26,987 nucleotides of DNA from Burkholderiaceae bacterium (GTDB taxonomy: Bacteria > Pseudomonadota > Gammaproteobacteria > Burkholderiales > Burkholderiaceae_F): NCBI GenBank assembly GCA_013813185.1, contig JACCSD010000114.1, positions 1 through 26,987 of the forward strand, read 5' to 3'. Positions 24,386-26,987 of this stretch are shown piece by piece. The translations under genes were made by a program, and so were the position numbers. A model generated the notes under the pieces. That model made no database searches. It was not told the DNA's origin and was given only the letters and a program-made list of their open reading frames with translations. Every line of letters begins with the position of its first letter. Position 1 is the first letter of the stretch.

Positions 24386-25184
24386 CTTCCTGAGGACCGA
24401 CATCGAAGCGGCTGAACGAGCCGTTCGATTGGCCGATCAGCGCGCCGCGAACACGGGTCGGGCCTTACGCGCGAGCTGGAAGTCCAAGGGCCCGATGATC
24501 ATGGGTGCAGCAGGAGCAGCGTTGCTTCTACGCCAGGTGCTCAGGGCAAGACGGAAGGTGCCGAGAGACCGCGTGCGCGGGCAGGGACTTGGCGGATGGC
24601 TTCGCTCATACGGGCCATACGTGTCGGCGCTTGGACCGCAGGCGATCACTGCGATCAGTGCGTTGGTCGCTGCGATGGTCGCCAAAAACGCGAAGAAGGC
24701 TCTGGCGAGCGCAGCACATGTAGATCTGGATCGTTTCGTGGGCAGCTGGTTCGAGATCGCCCGCCTGCCGCATGGAACGGATGCGCAATGCGTATCGGAT
24801 GCGCGCGCTACCTATGCAAGGACCGAAGACGGTCTTCGTTTGTTGAGCCTGTGCCGGCGCGAAAACGGAAGCACCAAGCGCTCGACGGGCCGCGCGAAGC
24901 TGACCGACGACGCGACGCAGGCTCGCTTCAAGATTTCTTATTCGCACTCGGCACTCGATGTAATTCCGTTCGTGTGGTCGGACTACACGATCATTGATGT
25001 TGCCGATGACTACAGCACCGCGATGGTCGGTGCAGCCGATCGCAAACACCTTTGGCTGCTTTCCCGGCAGCCGTCGATCGGAGATTCAGTCCGGCAAGAC
25101 TTCCTGAACAAGGCGCGTGCACAGGGGTTCGATACCAGCGCGCTCGTGCTCACGCGGCATTCCGCCGCGAGCACGCAGAGCTAG
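24369..25184 (+). CDS. Membrane-anchored lipocalin (Blc-like) with N-terminal fusion
   Basis: The 271-aa product has two parts. Residues 1-60 are a charged helix (FLRTDIEAAERAVRLADQRA) and a hydrophobic stretch (PMIMGAAGAALLLRQVL); a second hydrophobic stretch is at about 85-105. From residue 117 a bacterial lipocalin follows: VDLDRFVGSWFEIARLPHG with the G-x-W motif (G125, W127), CVSDARATY, YTIIDVADDYSTAMVGAADR and HLWLLSRQPSIGD. Standard Blc is an outer-membrane lipoprotein with a lipobox; none is present here. The start overlaps the YqjE-like gene, so it sits where yqjK lies in E. coli. Ligand is unknown; lipocalins of this type bind lipids. Confidence 0.88.
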   Translation: MTAALDFLRTDIEAAERAVRLADQRAANTGRALRASWKSKGPMIMGAAGAALLLRQVLRARRKVPRDRVRGQGLGGWLRSYGPYVSALGPQAITAISALVAAMVAKNAKKALASAAHVDLDRFVGSWFEIARLPHGTDAQCVSDARATYARTEDGLRLLSLCRRENGSTKRSTGRAKLTDDATQARFKISYSHSALDVIPFVWSDYTIIDVADDYSTAMVGAADRKHLWLLSRQPSIGDSVRQDFLNKARAQGFDTSALVLTRHSAASTQS

Positions 25185-25205
25185 AGTCTTAGAAGGAGAA
25201 CGTCG

Positions 25206-25403
25206 ATGTCATTTTTCGTTCGTGCCGCCTTGCTGGGCGGCCTTGCCTATGTCGTTTCTCGCGCGGTCCGGAACAGCCAGTATTCGCTGGATTCTTCGCG
25301 GTCCGAAACTCAACGGCTTGCGCGCACGCCAGGCTCTGGTGAAGAAAACCTGAAGACGTCCAGCGATCAACGCTCGGCAATGGATACTTCCGCGCCAGTA
25401 TGA
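25206..25403 (+). CDS. Small membrane-anchored hypothetical protein (65 aa)
   Basis: A strong GGAG seven bases before the ATG and a terminator right at the stop support this small gene. The N-terminal 20 residues (SFFVRAALLGGLAYVVSRAV) form one membrane segment or signal anchor. The remaining 45 residues are polar and Ser/Arg/Thr-rich, probably disordered. It lies 21 bp after the lipocalin gene, at the end of the stress operon. No family recognised. Confidence 0.72.
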   Translation: MSFFVRAALLGGLAYVVSRAVRNSQYSLDSSRSETQRLARTPGSGEENLKTSSDQRSAMDTSAPV

Positions 25404-25431
25404 AAAATGGGGACCCGGGGTCCCCATTTTT
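25403..25431. terminator. Bidirectional intrinsic terminator
   Basis: AAAAATGGGGACC (25403-25415) and GGTCCCCATTTTT (25419-25431) form a perfect 13-bp stem around CGG, with a T-run on either strand. It begins in the TGA of the 65-aa gene and ends 14 bp from the convergent 153-aa gene's stop, so it can serve both. Confidence 0.9.
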
Positions 25432-25444
25432 GCAAGTGCAACCC

Positions 25445-25906
25445 TTAGCGGCCTTTGTTTCGCGAACCACTCAAAGTATCGCGATCCGAACCCGTAGATT
25501 CAGATGAACCTTGGGGTCGATTCGTTTGCTGATCCGTCTTCGACGAACTGCTCGTTCCATATTGGGTGTCCAACGCACCCTGGCGCAACTTGTCGGAAGA
25601 CTGTTCGCCGGCTTGGTTCATCTCCGGAGACTCGCCGTCGTCATCGTTGGCTCCCGCACCCTGCTGGTTGCTCGTTTGACCCCGCTGCGAGCCTTTCTGT
25701 GATCCGGGGTTGCGAGAGTCAGAAGACTCACCCCCGGATCCTTGATCCGATTGGCGCGCGCCCGGCTGTCCTTGCGATCCTGGATTGGAACCCGGTTGGC
25801 CGTGCGACTCTTGGCCACCTTGCTGCTCGGGATTTTTTCCGCTTTGCGAAGTGTTCTGCTGCTGCTGGTCCTTCTGTTCCGGCTTTGGCTGATTCTGCTT
25901 GGTCAT
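25445..25906 (-). CDS. Gln/Gly/Ser-rich disordered hydrophilic protein
   Basis: The 153-aa product consists almost only of Gln, Gly, Ser, Asn, Asp, Lys, Pro and Arg, with hardly any hydrophobic residues and no cysteine. The N-terminus is Gln-rich (QNQPKPEQKDQQQQN), the middle has repeated NPGSQ/QPG-type units, and an acidic patch lies at DDDGESPEMNQ. It has the look of a hydrophilin or other desiccation- or osmotic-stress protein, but composition alone does not prove this. An AGGAG six bases before the ATG supports the start. It shares the bidirectional terminator with the plus-strand stress operon. Confidence 0.78.
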   Translation of the reverse strand: MTKQNQPKPEQKDQQQQNTSQSGKNPEQQGGQESHGQPGSNPGSQGQPGARQSDQGSGGESSDSRNPGSQKGSQRGQTSNQQGAGANDDDGESPEMNQAGEQSSDKLRQGALDTQYGTSSSSKTDQQTNRPQGSSESTGSDRDTLSGSRNKGR

Positions 25907-26120
25907 GTGTAGCTCCTATGGTGTCAAAGCGGGCGATTGCTCGGAATGACTCCGCATCACCCGTAGAAAACTTCCCGCAAGCGTTGTGCCTACACCCTGA
26001 AGCGCGGGATGGAGTGCGCAATTCATCGCCTCGGGAATGCGGCTTGCCGCACTACCCCGCGCTTTGGTGCACCGAGCAGCGCTTAAACCCAACGCGCAAT
26101 CCGGCATCTGCTGACGCTAA

Positions 26121-26819
26121 ATGAAGACGATCGCCGTTGTTGCCGACACCGACCGGCGATGTGGTGCGTACTGGCTCGCAAATCTTGATGCTGCGGGTAG
26201 CACGGCATTGATGGCGGCCGTCGTCAGCCGCTTCAATCATGATCTGCGCACCCCGCTGAACACTATTCTCGGCTGGACGCACTTGTTGCAGCAAGGCGGC
26301 CTCGATGCCGTTCGCGCCAAACATGTCGCCGACGTCATCGCCCGCAACTCGCGCGATCAAACGCAGCTACTGGAAGATTTTGTCGATGATGGCCGCGCCA
26401 TCCTTGGCGCATTGGAATTGCAACGGGTTGCGCTGAACATTGACCACCTGCTGGCAGACGCGATCACGCGTCTGAATCCGTTGCTCACCCTGCACGGCGT
26501 CTCGCTGAACACGAACTTCGACACCACCGACGTCTCAGTCACTGGCGATGTGCGCCGTCTGACGCGATTGGCATACCGGTTGCTGGTCATCGTGACGCGG
26601 CGCGCGCGCGAGGCGACAAAGATCAAGGTCGAAACGGATGTCGATCGCGGGCAGTACGTGCTGGCGCTGTCGGGAACCGCGCACGAGCCGGATTGGTCGG
26701 ACGCGGCGCTGTTGGATTTGCGTGTCAGCACATTGGTCGCGGCGCTGCACGAAGGCGAATTGCAAGTCGGTGCTGACGCAACGCGACCTTGCATCATGCT
26801 CAGATTGCCGTGCAGCTGA
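26121..26819 (+). CDS. Histidine-kinase-like protein with degenerate ATP-binding domain
   Basis: The 232-aa product has a clear HisKA dimerisation region: FNHDLRTPLNTILGWTHLLQ with H40 as the potential phosphorylation site, and a second helix (HVADVIARNSRDQTQLLEDFVDD). The following part keeps the outline of an HATPase domain: GDVRRLTRLAYRLL at the N-box position, and LVAALHEGELQVGAD...IMLRLP at the end. The N-box asparagine and both glycine boxes (D-x-G-x-G, G-x-G-L-G-L) are missing. There is no sensor or membrane domain. It may be a phosphotransfer protein of the ChpT/Spo0B kind, a pseudokinase or a decaying gene. The start has no strong ribosome-binding site; ATG 26211 is possible. Confidence 0.75.
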   Translation: MKTIAVVADTDRRCGAYWLANLDAAGSTALMAAVVSRFNHDLRTPLNTILGWTHLLQQGGLDAVRAKHVADVIARNSRDQTQLLEDFVDDGRAILGALELQRVALNIDHLLADAITRLNPLLTLHGVSLNTNFDTTDVSVTGDVRRLTRLAYRLLVIVTRRAREATKIKVETDVDRGQYVLALSGTAHEPDWSDAALLDLRVSTLVAALHEGELQVGADATRPCIMLRLPCS

Positions 26820-26855
26820 CGCCGCACGCCGAGGTTGACTTGTTAGGAGTTTTCG

Positions 26856-26987
26856 ATGCCGGACAGCACGCTTGATTTGGAACTATCAACTCCTCCCGTC
26901 ACTGACAAGGGGCACGGAACGCGCGCGCTTGGCCCCAGCGATACGTCGGACAGCGGCAGCGACCTGCAGGGCCCGGGCATCTACGAG
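26856..26987 (+). CDS. Hydrophilic conserved hypothetical protein, 5' part
   Basis: The first 44 codons are in the window and the gene runs off its end. An AGGAG six bases before the ATG supports the start. The readable sequence is hydrophilic, with HGTRALGPSDTSDSGSDLQG as the central stretch. I recall this G-P-S-D-x-S-D-S-G-S-D segment from small Burkholderiales hypothetical proteins, some loosely annotated as chemotaxis proteins; the family link is from memory. It continues the stress-type plus-strand cluster 36 bp after the kinase-like gene. Confidence 0.7.
   Translation, partial: MPDSTLDLELSTPPVTDKGHGTRALGPSDTSDSGSDLQGPGIYE

Overview
The window is high-GC chromosomal DNA from a betaproteobacterium, most likely a member of Burkholderiales. 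This rests on gene order and protein character: glnA-(DUF4124)-ntrB-ntrC, hemW-rdgB-rph-PP2C facing a Ser/Thr kinase, and yicC-gmk-rpoZ-spoT converging on greB. No tRNA, rRNA, CRISPR array, insertion sequence or integrase was seen. Almost all of the window is coding, and no gene-free stretch exceeds 300 bases.

Left part (1-5500, minus strand). A likely operon encodes a periplasmic adaptor and an RND efflux permease, without an outer-membrane channel gene. A 53-codon ORF follows, then a membrane protein whose C-terminal half resembles a Bro-N domain; stop and start of these two overlap as TGATG. A candidate sigma70 promoter precedes the adaptor gene, with three helically phased 10-bp repeats just upstream. 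A block of three inverted repeats (36-145) lies beyond the last gene.

Nitrogen block (5532-10330, minus strand). glnA, a secreted DUF4124 protein, ntrB and ntrC form the nitrogen-control unit. glnA has a very good sigma54 -24/-12 element, an NtrC-box-like palindrome and a perfect palindrome in its leader.

Housekeeping block (10420-20053). On the minus strand PP2C-rph-rdgB-hemW are tightly packed, and the Ser/Thr kinase lies upstream behind two hairpins, the second with the form of a terminator. yicC, gmk, rpoZ and the (p)ppGpp synthetase/hydrolase gene run on the plus strand from the divergent region next to the kinase. greB converges with spoT and their 3' ends overlap by 16 bp.

Stress/envelope block (20134-26987). 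It holds small hydrophilic or membrane-anchored proteins typical of general-stress gene sets: an 87-aa charged protein, a BON-domain lipoprotein, a GlsB/YeaQ-type protein, a YqjD/ElaB-like protein, a YqjE-like holin-family protein, a lipocalin fused to a membrane-anchoring N-terminus, a 65-aa membrane peptide, and a Gln/Gly/Ser-rich disordered protein. With them are an orphan sigma54-dependent response regulator, a histidine-kinase-like protein without recognisable ATP-binding motifs, and the first 44 codons of another hydrophilic protein. The most unusual items are the lipocalin fusion in a yqjDE-type operon, the kinase-like protein with a degenerate catalytic domain, the membrane-tethered Bro-N protein, and the repeats in the divergent promoter near 23000.
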